Positions 21,756 to 31,251 of a DNA stretch of 46,309 nt are shown in pieces. The stretch is taken from the NCBI GenBank assembly GCA_021851735.1, contig JAJZCD010000004.1:1-46309 (forward strand). Direction: 5' to 3'. The DNA is from a bacterium (lineage in GTDB: Bacteria; Patescibacteriota; Saccharimonadia; Saccharimonadales; UBA4665). The notes beneath the pieces were generated by a model. It did not search any database and was not told the origin of the DNA. It saw only the letters and a program-made list of their open reading frames with translations. Each line of letters begins with the position of its first letter. Within the stretch, counting starts at the first letter, position 1. Both the position numbers and the translations under genes were made by a program.

Positions 21756-23372
21756 TTAATACTCGACCTTTATGGGCCGCAGTGTAAAGCGACGTAGCCA
21801 ACCCCATATCGGGCGAGCCTCTTCCAGCCCAAATAGACCGGATATAGCTAGATGCGTAACCATGACTATCACTGTCAGGATAATAAACTTACTGCCTACG
21901 GTCATAAACCCACGATCATCGGCCCTCAACGGTATGAAGCCGACCGTAATATATCCAGCAACAAGACTAAAGCCAGTCACAGAAATAGTGCGGAACACGC
22001 CGCTCCAAAACTCAGCATCGAATAGCTTGCGATCGCGCATAACCATAATGCTGCCCAGAATCGATATCTCCACTGCTGCTACAATCGATTGTGCAATTGC
22101 CAGTCCCGATAAGCCGTACCCGCCCGGTTCAGTCAGTACATTAGCCAATACGATATTAAGTGTAATGGTAAATATTGAGACGTACAGTGGCGTCTTCGTG
22201 TCTTTCTGTGCATAAAACCAGCGCGATACAATTGCATATATTGAGCGAAACAAGATTGCTATTGTCAAAAATCCGAACAAATAGGCAATAGCCGTACTGT
22301 TCTTAGAAAAAATGAGGTGAGCAAGATAGCCTCTGCCAAAGAAAGAAACTACCACTACCGGCATTGCAACCCATATAATTAGTCTGAGAAATCGCAGGAA
22401 ATCTCGCCGGAAAAGATCAGGACGCCCGTGGCTAAGCCGGCTATTAAGGCGCGGAAACACTGCCGTAGAAATGGCGGTTCCGATCAGAAGTATCGGCGCT
22501 AATTGTAATGTAAATGCGTTACTATAGTATGAGATAGACCCAGTCGGAAACCGATTGGCGAATCGGATTTCAACGATTGATTCTATTTGATCCATACCCT
22601 GATCGACCGACCGCGGTGGCAGGTTACGTAGCACTTGTCGAAAATCTTTGCTGTGCCACATGATGTGCGGCGTCCACCTAAATCCAGTCCCAAACGTCCC
22701 GACCACCACTACTACCAGCTGTAAGATAGCCCCGATTAGCGCGCCAATACCAAGGCCCGTGATACCCATATGCCCCGGGCCTCCTGTGTGTCCACCAACG
22801 GTCGAAAAAATCAGGGCGGCAGCCACAATACTACCGTTATACAGCAATGGCGCGGTCGCATAGAAAAAAAAGCGCCCCAGGGCTTGTTGCGTAGCTGTTA
22901 AAATGCCCGAAACTGTAAACAATAAAGGGTTCAGACACAGAAAACGCATAATTACAACTGAATCATGTAGTTGGGCTGTGTGTACACGTACCACATCACG
23001 CATGATCGGCTCAGCAAATACAAAGATGATCACTGCTACTACTGCCATAACAATCATTAGCAGATTGAGCAAGCTGGATACCAGTTTCCACATACCCTTA
23101 CGATCACCACGGGCTAAATGGTCAGCCAACACTGGCATAAAGGCCACCCCAAGCGCGCCAGCTGATATCGTAAAGAAAAAGAAATCCGGGATAGTAAAGG
23201 CAGCAAAGTAACTGTCTGTACTGTGTGGCCCTACGGCCAAAAAGTTAGCATTCACCAATTTTGTACGCCAGAAACCCAACAACTGCGCTAGTAATGAGCT
23301 ACCAACTAGTAACAACGCCACATTACCAAGTGACACACGCTTGCCGGTGCGCGGCATGGCAAACTTTTTCAT
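21756..23372 (-). CDS. murJ: Lipid II flippase MurJ (MviN)
   Basis: A 538-residue polytopic protein of the MOP/MATE-like fold. It has about 13-14 hydrophobic segments, starting after VSLGNVALLLVGSSLLAQLLGF, with family segments DSYFAAFTIPDFFFFTISAGALGVAFMPV and LAPILLIGTAISTAVFPRL. MurJ flips lipid II across the membrane for peptidoglycan synthesis. TATACT at 23465-23470 lies about 90 nt upstream, so this gene appears to have a 5' UTR, unlike most here. It lies downstream of the coupling-type ATPase gene. Confidence 0.93.
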   Translation of the reverse strand: MKKFAMPRTGKRVSLGNVALLLVGSSLLAQLLGFWRTKLVNANFLAVGPHSTDSYFAAFTIPDFFFFTISAGALGVAFMPVLADHLARGDRKGMWKLVSSLLNLLMIVMAVVAVIIFVFAEPIMRDVVRVHTAQLHDSVVIMRFLCLNPLLFTVSGILTATQQALGRFFFYATAPLLYNGSIVAAALIFSTVGGHTGGPGHMGITGLGIGALIGAILQLVVVVVGTFGTGFRWTPHIMWHSKDFRQVLRNLPPRSVDQGMDQIESIVEIRFANRFPTGSISYYSNAFTLQLAPILLIGTAISTAVFPRLNSRLSHGRPDLFRRDFLRFLRLIIWVAMPVVVVSFFGRGYLAHLIFSKNSTAIAYLFGFLTIAILFRSIYAIVSRWFYAQKDTKTPLYVSIFTITLNIVLANVLTEPGGYGLSGLAIAQSIVAAVEISILGSIMVMRDRKLFDAEFWSGVFRTISVTGFSLVAGYITVGFIPLRADDRGFMTVGSKFIILTVIVMVTHLAISGLFGLEEARPIWGWLRRFTLRPIKVEY

Positions 23373-23513
23373 TTAATCACGGCCCCGCGCGCTGTCGCAC
23401 AAGTTAACATACCTAAAAACAGTTGAGAGACATGGAGCATTATTACATTCATAGAGCTGTACCTAGTATAGCCTGCTTACCCTTAGGAAAACAGGCTCTT
23501 GACCAGACTTTTG

Positions 23514-26123
23514 CTATTTTAAATCAATGACGCCTTCTTCTATGGCCTGGCCCACCTTAATGGCCGTATCGCCGTCGCCGTGTTGCTCAGACGGTTTTCT
23601 CTTGCGCCTCCGACTGCGCTTGCGCTTTGGCTTAGGTGATTCGGTAGTTGCAGGCGCGACTTGGCTCAGCACAGCTTGGGATAATATAGCAGCAGACGAC
23701 GGTTGTATTGGCACCTTACGCTCGACCGGCTGTTGTGGTGGTTGGGTTACCGCCTTAGACGGACTAAGCGACTTGGCGTTCTGTCGCGCGACATGTCTTT
23801 CCTGGGCGCGCTTATTGCCAGGATCCTCACCTAGAATAGTAGCGTAGCGTTCGGCAACGTAGTGCTCTGTATATTCACGACTCTGCGCATATTGCGAACG
23901 TGAATGGGCTATAATTTGCGAACTGTAGTCAGGCCCAAATGGGGGCAGGTTAAGGCTTATAGCTGAAAATGCCGGCACTTTTTCGCCACCTATCGTCATA
24001 CTAATAGCAAAGTGGCGGTTGTGCATATGCACTAAATCGTAGTCAGTAAATTTTGGCTCAAAATACTTAAGCATCGTACGAGCGTCATCGGCACTCGTAC
24101 GAAACGAGATAATCGACCCAACGTTACCGAATACCGCATCTTTTACTTCGGGCATCATCTGCGCGGTATATTGGTTAGCCACGGTCAGGCTTAGGCCATA
24201 TTTACGAGCTTCACTTAAAATAGTTGCGAAACTATCAGTTGCAAAATTCTGGAACTCGTCAACATATAGATAGAATGGCGTCCGCTGTTCGCCCGCGATA
24301 TCGGCACGGCTCATAGCAGCCATCTGCACCTTGGTAACTAGCAGTGCGCCTAGCAGCGCAGCATTGTCTTCACCGACCAGTCCACGACTAAGATTAACGA
24401 CGAGGATCTTACGCTCATCCATAATCCGTCGTACATTAAAACTACTCTTTGGCTGACCAATAATATTGCGCAGTAATGGATTGGCAGTAAAAGCGCCTAC
24501 CTTGTTCAGAATTGGCGCTACAGCTTCAGTCATAAACTTATCGTTCCAGCTTGCGAACTCAACAGTCCAAAAATTACGAACCACTGGATCGACCACGTGC
24601 TTCAATACTTCTGACCGAAACTTCTTTTCAGTCAGAACCCGGGTAATATCCAGCATGGTGGCGTCAGGGTAGTCTAATAACGCTAAAATCGTATACCGTA
24701 GGATATACTCTAACCTTGGTCCCCAACTGTTTTCAAACATGCGTTTTATGACACCGATAAGTTCAGAGCAAGTGTGCGTCTTCAATTTAGGGTCGTAGAC
24801 CTCAAGCGGGTTAAACCCCATCGGGAAATCAGTATCCGCCGGATTAAAATAGACTACGTCGGCTGCACGTTCGGCGGGTATCCGTTTCAACACAGACTGT
24901 GCGTAGTCCCCATGCGGATCTATCACCGCAAAACCGTACGGGCTGTAAATATCGGAAACTGTTAGCAACTCAAGCATACCTGACTTACCAGTACCAGTTT
25001 GCCCAATAATATACAGGTGCCGGCCCCGATCAACGCGTGGCATACCGAACATCGTATTGTGCCCACGAAAGTTAGTAGCAGCTACCGGGCTAAGTTCAGC
25101 CTGAGTTTGAGGCATGACAACGGGTAAGTTAGCTGGTGGCTCGGCTGTTTGGCTGGTTGCCCACAGTATAAACGGCGTTTCCACGTTGGTGTGCGGTAAG
25201 TGGTATAGTGTCGCTATTTCTTCAATATTGCACATAAATCCCGCCTTGTTAAAGGCTCTCGAGCGGTAGTGTGCAATTAAGAGCCGATCATTGGTGATCC
25301 GTTTCGCTTTGAAACCGTTTAAATAGGTGCTATTAAACTGCTTATAGCTCGCTACGATAGATTGCATTTGCAACTGTGCCTGTTGCACATTAGCATTGCC
25401 TCGGTAAACGATACGTAATTGCGTCTCGAATGCCAGTTTTTGTGTTTTCTCCTCAGCCGCACTTGCACGCGTAGACTCGTAGTCGCTAAGCTTTACCCCC
25501 TCTGTCTTTACCTCTGGAGGTTTCCATAGCGCACTCATTAGTCCGACCGTTTTGGGTCCTCCACCACCTTTGATGCCCGCTACATAGCGCTCACTACGTC
25601 TGTGCCAATTTCCGGGTGCCGGCTTAATGAGTAGCTGCAGCCATGCCTCTTCGTCCTCGTTAATTTTGGCGAGCGTAGCCGTGATAGCGGCCAACGGGTC
25701 AACTTCAAAGCTCTGAAACGTTTTTATAGGCAGGGCATTGTTACCAACAAATTGTAACTCGGTCACAAGCTGTGTCGGGTAATGATCCGTTTCGCGATAC
25801 ATTGCATAGTCTTCTACCTCACTGATGTGCACCGAGGGATACTGCGCATAAATCTGCTCCTCGACGTAACTCTTCAGATAATTTGGGACCCATACATAAA
25901 AACCTATACGTTTGGCGCGCACCGCTATTTCAAAACTCAGCCGTTCGCGCTTAGCACTTCTGAGCAAACCAGGCATAGGAATGGTGAGCAAACCGTGTAA
26001 ACTGGCAAACATCTGCTCGGCGGCCAGTTCTTTTTTTTCGTTGGTACGGGGTACTTGCAACAAGAGCACTACTCCGTTATCGTCATATGCTGTACGTTTA
26101 GAATCGTTGATAGGCTGCTCCAT
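23514..26123 (-). CDS. Type IV secretion/HerA-like coupling ATPase
   Basis: An 869-residue protein. The N-terminal 350 residues are a mixed alpha-beta region without clear motifs (recalling the DUF8128-type domain of CPR proteins). The ATPase core starts at about residue 365 with RGRHLYIIGQTGTGKSG (Walker A), followed by FAVIDPHGDY, and the Walker B region FYLYVDEFQNFATDSFATIL. ARKYGLSLTVANQY is the TraG/VirD4-like sensor segment. The C-terminus is low complexity, with an R/K-rich block KPKRKRSRRRKRKPS. It has no predicted membrane segment. Saccharibacteria use type IV-like machinery for DNA uptake and pili; the role here is inferred. Confidence 0.8.
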   Translation of the reverse strand: MEQPINDSKRTAYDDNGVVLLLQVPRTNEKKELAAEQMFASLHGLLTIPMPGLLRSAKRERLSFEIAVRAKRIGFYVWVPNYLKSYVEEQIYAQYPSVHISEVEDYAMYRETDHYPTQLVTELQFVGNNALPIKTFQSFEVDPLAAITATLAKINEDEEAWLQLLIKPAPGNWHRRSERYVAGIKGGGGPKTVGLMSALWKPPEVKTEGVKLSDYESTRASAAEEKTQKLAFETQLRIVYRGNANVQQAQLQMQSIVASYKQFNSTYLNGFKAKRITNDRLLIAHYRSRAFNKAGFMCNIEEIATLYHLPHTNVETPFILWATSQTAEPPANLPVVMPQTQAELSPVAATNFRGHNTMFGMPRVDRGRHLYIIGQTGTGKSGMLELLTVSDIYSPYGFAVIDPHGDYAQSVLKRIPAERAADVVYFNPADTDFPMGFNPLEVYDPKLKTHTCSELIGVIKRMFENSWGPRLEYILRYTILALLDYPDATMLDITRVLTEKKFRSEVLKHVVDPVVRNFWTVEFASWNDKFMTEAVAPILNKVGAFTANPLLRNIIGQPKSSFNVRRIMDERKILVVNLSRGLVGEDNAALLGALLVTKVQMAAMSRADIAGEQRTPFYLYVDEFQNFATDSFATILSEARKYGLSLTVANQYTAQMMPEVKDAVFGNVGSIISFRTSADDARTMLKYFEPKFTDYDLVHMHNRHFAISMTIGGEKVPAFSAISLNLPPFGPDYSSQIIAHSRSQYAQSREYTEHYVAERYATILGEDPGNKRAQERHVARQNAKSLSPSKAVTQPPQQPVERKVPIQPSSAAILSQAVLSQVAPATTESPKPKRKRSRRRKRKPSEQHGDGDTAIKVGQAIEEGVIDLK

Positions 26124-26252
26124 AGGTAAAGGCGCTCCTTAAAGCGGTCATCCTTATTTTCTCATGCTTACCTATGCAAATACAGCGAATTACCTAGCAA
26201 AATACAGAACTATACTATGTCCTAAATAATAGACGGCCCGTCTTCTCTGCGC

Positions 26253-26366
26253 CTAGGCATCATCAGAATACGGGCGCGACACCATGTAGAACAAACCAGC
26301 ACCTAGAAAAGCTAATGGACTAACAGTATTCTCGAATGCAGAAGATGCAGCATTTCTGAATTGCAT
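26253..26366 (-). CDS. Possible 37-residue membrane peptide downstream of ftsH
   Basis: A short frame starting at an internal ATG, ending with a hydrophobic stretch (SPLAFLGAGLFYMVSR) and an acidic tail. A TATACT sequence lies about 20 nt upstream, overlapping the ftsH stop. There is no other support, and it may be spurious. Confidence 0.25.
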   Translation of the reverse strand: MQFRNAASSAFENTVSPLAFLGAGLFYMVSRPYSDDA

Positions 26367-26382
26367 GCCAGAAAGACTGCCG

Positions 26383-28251
26383 TTAGTATAATGCCGCCTC
26401 TTTAGGCATACGAGACCCAGCAAATATTTCGCTAACCTCGTCGGCATCAACGGTTTCTTTCTCAAGTAGTTTGTCCTTGAGTGCTTCCATGTACTTAAGA
26501 TTGTGTTTAATGACTAAACGGGCACGAGATGCAGCCTCCGTAATCAGCGCCTCAACTTCTTGATCAATAAGCTTCGCAGTATCGTCACTGTATTCACGTT
26601 CATGCACCATGCGTTCTATCATCATGCCTTCTTCCACATGGAAAACCTGGTCTCGTAATTTACCGCTTCCCATGCCCTGTTTAACTATCATGTCACGAGC
26701 AAGCTCGGCAGCTTGCTGCAAGTCACTACCAGCGCCAGTTGTGACCTTATCGTGGCCATACAAGACTTCTTCAGCGACACGGCCACCAAGTGCTCGTGCC
26801 AAAATATCCTTATATTCAACAATGCTGTGGTAACTCTTATCGGTTGGAGGGATAGACCAGGTAACTCCACCAGTGCCACCGCGCGGGATAATTGTCACCT
26901 TATGAATAGGGTCGCTGTCAGGCAGCACATGGCCGACTAGTGCATGCCCAGCCTCGTGATATGCAGTCAGCTCCTTTTCTTTGTCATTCATCACCTTACT
27001 CTTACGCTCAGGGCCAATAGCAACTCGTTCAAAGGCCTCAGTGACATCAGACTGAGAAATCTGCGTATGGTTATTACGCGCAGCAATGATAGCAGCTTCA
27101 TTGGTTATATTTGCTAAATCTGCGCCCGAAGAACCGGCAGTTTTGGCCGCCAATGCATCTAGGTCTACACCTTTCGCGAGCGGCTTATCGGTAAAGTGTA
27201 CCTTAAGAATAGCCTCACGATCAGCACGTTCCGGCAAGGCGATACTCACCCGACGGTCAAAACGACCAGGTCGAAGTAAGGCAGGATCAAGCACGTCGGC
27301 ACGGTTCGTTGCAGCCAGTACAATTACATTTTGTCCCTGTTCAAACCCGTCCATCTCTACCAAAATCTGGTTAAGCGTCTGCTCACGCTCGTCATGGCCT
27401 CCGCCCATACCACTACCGCGGCGACGTCCTACAGCATCGATTTCATCGATAAAAATTATACATGGGGCGTTCTTCTTTGCTTTTGCAAACAGATCTCGAA
27501 CTCGACTAGCACCTACACCAACAAACATTTCTACAAATTCTGAACCGGAGATGCTAAAGAATGGCACGCCCGCTTCCCCGGCGACCGCCCGTGCCAGCAT
27601 AGTTTTGCCCGTACCCGGTGGCCCAATTAGTAGCACGCCTTTAGGTATACGGGCCCCCAAACTGGCAAACTTTTTGGGAAACTTCAAAAACTCAACAACC
27701 TCTTGCAGATCTTGCTTAGCCTCTGCTTGTCCGGCTACATTCTTAAAGCTAACCTTGTCCTTCTCGTTGCCGTATAGACGCGCCCGGCTCTTCCCAAAAC
27801 TAAGTGCCTGGTTACCTTGACCTTGTGCGCTTCTAAGTGCAAAGTATAGCAAACCACCAATTAGCACTACCGGAATAAGGTTAATCGCCAAGCTACTTAC
27901 AATTTGCCCAGTACTGCTCGGCGGTTTTATGCTAACTTCTACTTTGTTGTAGTTTACGCCTTCTTGCTTTAGTGTCGTATTACTCTCTTTGTATGATTTG
28001 AGAGTTGCTTTACTCTGCCCCTTTTGCGTGATATCCAGTTCGTCACCATTAACGACTATCTTTTTATACTGACCATCGTTGGCCTGGTGAATAACCTGGG
28101 TCAATGGTATTTCTTTGAGCGTGCTCGGTTGTCGATACGCAGCATAACTTATAAGTACGACAAGTACGACAAGGGCCACAAAGCCAAAGTTCTTAAATCC
28201 GCGGCCTCCAGGTTGCCGCTTTGCATTCGGTCGTAGGGGTTTTTTATCCAT
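26383..28251 (-). CDS. ftsH: ATP-dependent membrane zinc metalloprotease FtsH
   Basis: A 622-residue FtsH. The N-terminus has two membrane segments (about 22-40 and 123-141) around a periplasmic domain. The AAA core has [21 protein letters not shown] (Walker A), [15 protein letters not shown] (Walker B) and [18 protein letters not shown] (second region of homology). The protease domain has [13 protein letters not shown] (zinc motif HExxH). It degrades misfolded membrane and regulatory proteins. TATACT (28260-28265) ends 8 nt before the ATG. Length and motif order are normal. Confidence 0.97.
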   Translation of the reverse strand: MDKKPLRPNAKRQPGGRGFKNFGFVALVVLVVLISYAAYRQPSTLKEIPLTQVIHQANDGQYKKIVVNGDELDITQKGQSKATLKSYKESNTTLKQEGVNYNKVEVSIKPPSSTGQIVSSLAINLIPVVLIGGLLYFALRSAQGQGNQALSFGKSRARLYGNEKDKVSFKNVAGQAEAKQDLQEVVEFLKFPKKFASLGARIPKGVLLIGPPGTGKTMLARAVAGEAGVPFFSISGSEFVEMFVGVGASRVRDLFAKAKKNAPCIIFIDEIDAVGRRRGSGMGGGHDEREQTLNQILVEMDGFEQGQNVIVLAATNRADVLDPALLRPGRFDRRVSIALPERADREAILKVHFTDKPLAKGVDLDALAAKTAGSSGADLANITNEAAIIAARNNHTQISQSDVTEAFERVAIGPERKSKVMNDKEKELTAYHEAGHALVGHVLPDSDPIHKVTIIPRGGTGGVTWSIPPTDKSYHSIVEYKDILARALGGRVAEEVLYGHDKVTTGAGSDLQQAAELARDMIVKQGMGSGKLRDQVFHVEEGMMIERMVHEREYSDDTAKLIDQEVEALITEAASRARLVIKHNLKYMEALKDKLLEKETVDADEVSEIFAGSRMPKEAALY

Positions 28252-28350
28252 GTTTTACTAGTATACATCTTTCTGTAACGGTTGCCTAGCGCTCTTGCTA
28301 CAAGAGTGCCAAACTACCCAAAATACCACAGGTAACAGGCAGGATTCATA

Positions 28351-29301
28351 TTAGCCCCATCTAGATTTAGCGCGTAACTCCAGTAGCTCTTTATGTACGC
28401 ACAGCCAGTAGTCTCCAGTAGCATCAGTTTTGCTGCCACTACGCCCAATCTTAGCTGCTGTGACTAAGCGCTCCAAAAGCTGCCGGGACAGTTCTACATC
28501 AGTGTTAGCACGCAGCCATGCTGCCATAATCTCCCGCGCAACGGCATGGGGTAGCATGATAAAACTATGTCGATTGAGTATCTTTGTACCCGGTTGTGCA
28601 TGTAGGTAATCATTAGTCAGCTGAGTAATTTCTATATCAAGATGCTGAGACTTAGAGCTTATCTCCAATAATGCTTCCCTGTCGGTATTAACGAAACGAG
28701 GCAATACATTTTTACGAATATAGTTACGCGCATACCGTTGATCCATATTCGTACTGTCTTCGCGCCACTGTAGGCCTTCTCTTTTAGCGTAACGTAGCAA
28801 TTCTTTTTTAGCGATATGTAGCAACGGTCGCCGGACTGTAGCAGTGCTTTTAAGTGAGCTCAACCCCCGCCTGCCCGTGCCGCGCATAAGATTAAGGATA
28901 ATAGTTTCTAATACGTCATCTTGGTGGTGTGCAGTTATAATGGCTACCGCCCCACTTTCTCGTCGCGCATAGTGTAAGAAGTCGTACCGAGCTTTGCGCG
29001 CAACGGCTTCGCTCGCTCTAGGTCCTAACTTGCCTTCGCTGTATACGAACGGTATGCGGTATCGTTCACTCAACGTCTGGACCAACTGCCGATCTTTGAC
29101 AGAATCGGGACGAATACCATGGTCAAAATGTGCTACCACAAAACTATACGGTGACCAAGGGCCGCTAGGCTGAGACGTCTCCGTTCTCGACACTTGTGAC
29201 TCGTCGCGCTGTTTTTGCGAAAGCGCATGTAACAGTGCAACGCTGTCTACACCGCCGCTCACTGCCAGCACATACTTCCCTGGCTGTAACTCGAAATCCA
29301 T
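28351..29301 (-). CDS. tilS: tRNA(Ile)-lysidine synthetase TilS
   Basis: A 316-residue enzyme that modifies C34 of tRNA-Ile(CAU) to lysidine so that it reads AUA. The PP-loop is YVLAVSGGVDSVALLHAL at residues about 13-30. The family motifs FVVAHFDHGIRPDS, RKARYDFLHYARRE, ITAHHQDDVLETIILNLMRGTGRRGL and WREDSTNMD-RYARNYIRKNVLP are all present. The C-terminal tRNA-binding region is short. ATG 29301 is chosen because TACAAT (29312-29317) ends 10 nt before it, and longer in-frame starts lie upstream of that box. Its substrate tRNA is in this window at 42862-42937. Confidence 0.93.
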   Translation of the reverse strand: MDFELQPGKYVLAVSGGVDSVALLHALSQKQRDESQVSRTETSQPSGPWSPYSFVVAHFDHGIRPDSVKDRQLVQTLSERYRIPFVYSEGKLGPRASEAVARKARYDFLHYARRESGAVAIITAHHQDDVLETIILNLMRGTGRRGLSSLKSTATVRRPLLHIAKKELLRYAKREGLQWREDSTNMDQRYARNYIRKNVLPRFVNTDREALLEISSKSQHLDIEITQLTNDYLHAQPGTKILNRHSFIMLPHAVAREIMAAWLRANTDVELSRQLLERLVTAAKIGRSGSKTDATGDYWLCVHKELLELRAKSRWG

Positions 29302-29384
29302 ATATACCATAATTGTACCAATACAACCGAACTTGCGTATGTATCTGGCGATACCATTACATTTCACTAAGCCACGATGCATGT

Positions 29385-29414
29385 AAAAAAACATCCCCGT
29401 GGCAAGACCACGGG
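29385..29414 (-). terminator. Strong minus-strand intrinsic terminator
   Basis: CCCGTGG (29396-29402)/CCACGGG (29408-29414) with a 5-nt loop, followed on the minus strand by seven T residues (29385-29391). There is no annotated minus-strand gene directly upstream of it, which implies a transcript starting in the 29415-29555 gap. Confidence 0.7.
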
Positions 29415-29555
29415 CTCTTCTAGCGCCAGCCCGAAAGGTAACGGCGACACGACAGACAACCGGTCATATGCACCTTACTCGGAAGAAATCGGTGTCTCCG
29501 GGTAGCCTACGCATAAGAAAACTGCTACAGTTTAAGCGGCAGACAACATAAAAAT
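29415..29555 (-). ncRNA. Candidate structured RNA or leader of unknown class
   Basis: This gap lies between tilS and the divergent TauE gene and ends in the terminator at 29385-29414. Several inverted repeats can be drawn: CGCC/GGCG around CCTTTCGG, and CGGGCT/AGCCCG competing with the terminator stem. The competition would suit an attenuator. I found no match to riboswitch or housekeeping RNA signatures that I know and no convincing promoter, so this is tentative. Confidence 0.3.
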
Positions 29556-30317
29556 ATGGAAAAAGACACAATACTATTGCTATCGGGTTTTATTGTAGGA
29601 TCCATGAATGCTATTGCCGGAGGCGGTATGCTTGTGGGGCTTCCTATACTCGTCGCCTTAGGTGTTCCACCAATCGTCGCCAACGCCACATCGTATACCG
29701 TAACGTTACCTGGACAACTTGCTGCCGCATACGGATATCGTAGATACATCCACCAAATACCCAAACGCTACGCGCTTCTCCTTATACCCGTTATCTTGGG
29801 CGCGGCAATGGGTGCGTTTATGTTGCGGCATACGGCAGCTAAAGATTTTGCCAGTCTTATACCATTACTTGTATTATTGGGTGTCTTGCTCTTCACTATC
29901 CAGCCGGTGTTGCACGCTCGCCTGCACAGCCATCTGAAAGAGCAGCCTCGAACCTGGCTATCACTCGCCGCCATTGGCGCAGCTATAGTGCCTATTACTT
30001 TCTATGGAGGTTACTTCGGTGCTGGCTACGGATTCATCATGCTGGCCTTTCTGGGACTTACGAACTTACCTGGCGTACACCTTATGAACAGTATGAAAGG
30101 TATCTCGGCCATATTCGTAGCCGCTACCTCTATTGCGTGCCTTAGTGGCGCACACCTAATCGACTGGCATAGCGGACTTACCATGGCAATCGGCGCAATA
30201 GCAGGAGGTTTTTTTGGTGCGCACAGCGCGCAAAGAGTTTCCGGACATTGGCTTCGGACAACCATAATCGTGCTAGGTATGGCGGCCGCTATTAGTTTGG
30301 GCGTGCGCCAATACTAA
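29556..30317 (+). CDS. TauE/SafE-family (DUF81) membrane permease
   Basis: A 253-residue polytopic protein with about eight hydrophobic segments in two homologous halves. The start TILLLSGFIVGSMNAIAGGGML contains the family motif G-x(4)-N-A-I-A-G-G-G, and the second half repeats it as FYGGYFGAGYGFIMLAFLGL. Members export sulfoacetate, sulfite or other organic anions; the substrate here is not predictable. It is divergent from the transcript that ends at 29385. No clean leaderless -10 is visible. Confidence 0.88.
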   Translation: MEKDTILLLSGFIVGSMNAIAGGGMLVGLPILVALGVPPIVANATSYTVTLPGQLAAAYGYRRYIHQIPKRYALLLIPVILGAAMGAFMLRHTAAKDFASLIPLLVLLGVLLFTIQPVLHARLHSHLKEQPRTWLSLAAIGAAIVPITFYGGYFGAGYGFIMLAFLGLTNLPGVHLMNSMKGISAIFVAATSIACLSGAHLIDWHSGLTMAIGAIAGGFFGAHSAQRVSGHWLRTTIIVLGMAAAISLGVRQY

Positions 30318-30497
30318 CTCGAGAGCCATTCGCCTAGATTTCTCCTCCCAAATCTGTTACAATCCCCCCTGTTCAAAGTTCAAATGCTGCTGCATTGCTG
30401 CGGCCAGGATATGAAAGAGAACAGGATAGCCCACTATAACCAGATCCGTGTGCAATTCTAAGCATTTTGTTACACGCATACGTTTCCCAAGTTGTGT

Positions 30498-30574
30498 GGC
30501 GGCGTAGCTCAGCTGGTTAGAGCACAGGACTCATAAGCCTGGGGTCAGTGGTTCAAGTCCACTCGCCGCTACCA
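30498..30574 (+). tRNA. tRNA-Met (CAU), elongator
   Basis: A full cloverleaf with encoded CCA. The acceptor stem GGCGGCG/CGCCGCT has a G-T first pair. The anticodon loop is CTCATAA, and the T loop is GTTCAAGTC. The D arm AGCTCAGCTGGTTAGAGCAC and the variable loop GGGGTC resemble elongator tRNA-Met rather than tRNA-Ile2. Position 31:39 is an A-G mismatch in the anticodon stem. Confidence 0.9.
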
Positions 30575-30587
30575 TTAGGTAGCAAAC

Positions 30588-30614
30588 AAGGATGGTCACG
30601 GCCATCCTTTTTTT
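30588..30614 (+). terminator. Intrinsic terminator of tRNA-Met
   Basis: GGATGG/CCATCC stem with a short loop and seven T residues, 14 bp after the tRNA. Confidence 0.85.
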
Positions 30615-30972
30615 ATCATCACTAATAGCTTTACTCGTTCCGCATCGGTGAATACTCGTGCCATATGTTCCTGATGGGCGGAGCCATACATTGTATACAC
30701 ATATATCCGCATACGATTAAGGCCACCTTTGTCAAAATTCTTACAATAATTAGAACGACACACGCGTACAGTAAAGCAATAAAAGGGGATTATGCACGGT
30801 AATCTTGCATTACTTGATCGTCCCTGCTTTGACAGCCCCACAGCAACACCTTATGGCGACATCCGCCCAATGATATACTTAGTTTTGTCCACACTGCCTT
30901 TTACGTTCACGCGTTGCAAGCTAGCAGAACAATAACGAAGCCTCGTTGTGGTTAAAGAGATTAGAAGAATAT
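30615..30972 (+). other. Gap with a promoter for the kinase operon
   Basis: The only signal I trust is TATACT at 30874-30879, with TTATGG 17 bp upstream. It would give a leader of about 87 nt for the gene at 30973. A minus-strand reading frame across 30596-30841 overlaps the tRNA terminator and has no supporting signal. Confidence 0.4.
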
Positions 30973-31251
30973 ATGAGCACGCTTAGTTTATATGACAACA
31001 TCACTGCCATTACCCGCAATCACCTCGGCCTGGAGGCCGATCGATTCGTTACGCGGCAGATCCGGAGCCATCTACAGAAGGATCCCGAGACTTTGCAACG
31101 CAATGAATTACGCCGACTTATATACTGGATTGAACTTGCCATGAGAACCATCTATAGTGATCAACCGGCCGTAGACGCATATATGCAAGACCTGGAAACG
31201 TTGGTACACATTAACGGTAGATCATCAGGACATGCAGAAAAAAGAGCCTAA
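30973..31251 (+). CDS. Small helical protein upstream of a histidine kinase
   Basis: A 92-residue protein of unknown family. It is mostly helical (SLYDNITAITRNHLGLEADR, then RNELRRLIYWIELAMRTIY) with no membrane segment or cysteine. Its 3' end overlaps the kinase start by 20 bp, so the two are in one operon and translationally coupled. It might be a phosphotransfer or regulatory partner. The conserved feel of the segment ADRFVTRQIRSHLQKDPE suggests a real protein, but I cannot name it. Confidence 0.7.
   Translation: MSTLSLYDNITAITRNHLGLEADRFVTRQIRSHLQKDPETLQRNELRRLIYWIELAMRTIYSDQPAVDAYMQDLETLVHINGRSSGHAEKRA

Noticed and set aside
29415-29555. SRP RNA, tmRNA, RNase P RNA or a known riboswitch.
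   Set aside because: I looked for the known conserved cores (SRP GGAAG/GCAGCC region, tmRNA tRNA-like ends, TPP, cobalamin and c-di-GMP motifs) and found none convincing.
30596-30841. An 81-codon minus-strand frame after tRNA-Met.
   Set aside because: It ends inside the tRNA terminator stem and has no well-placed promoter. The sequence has no recognisable family.
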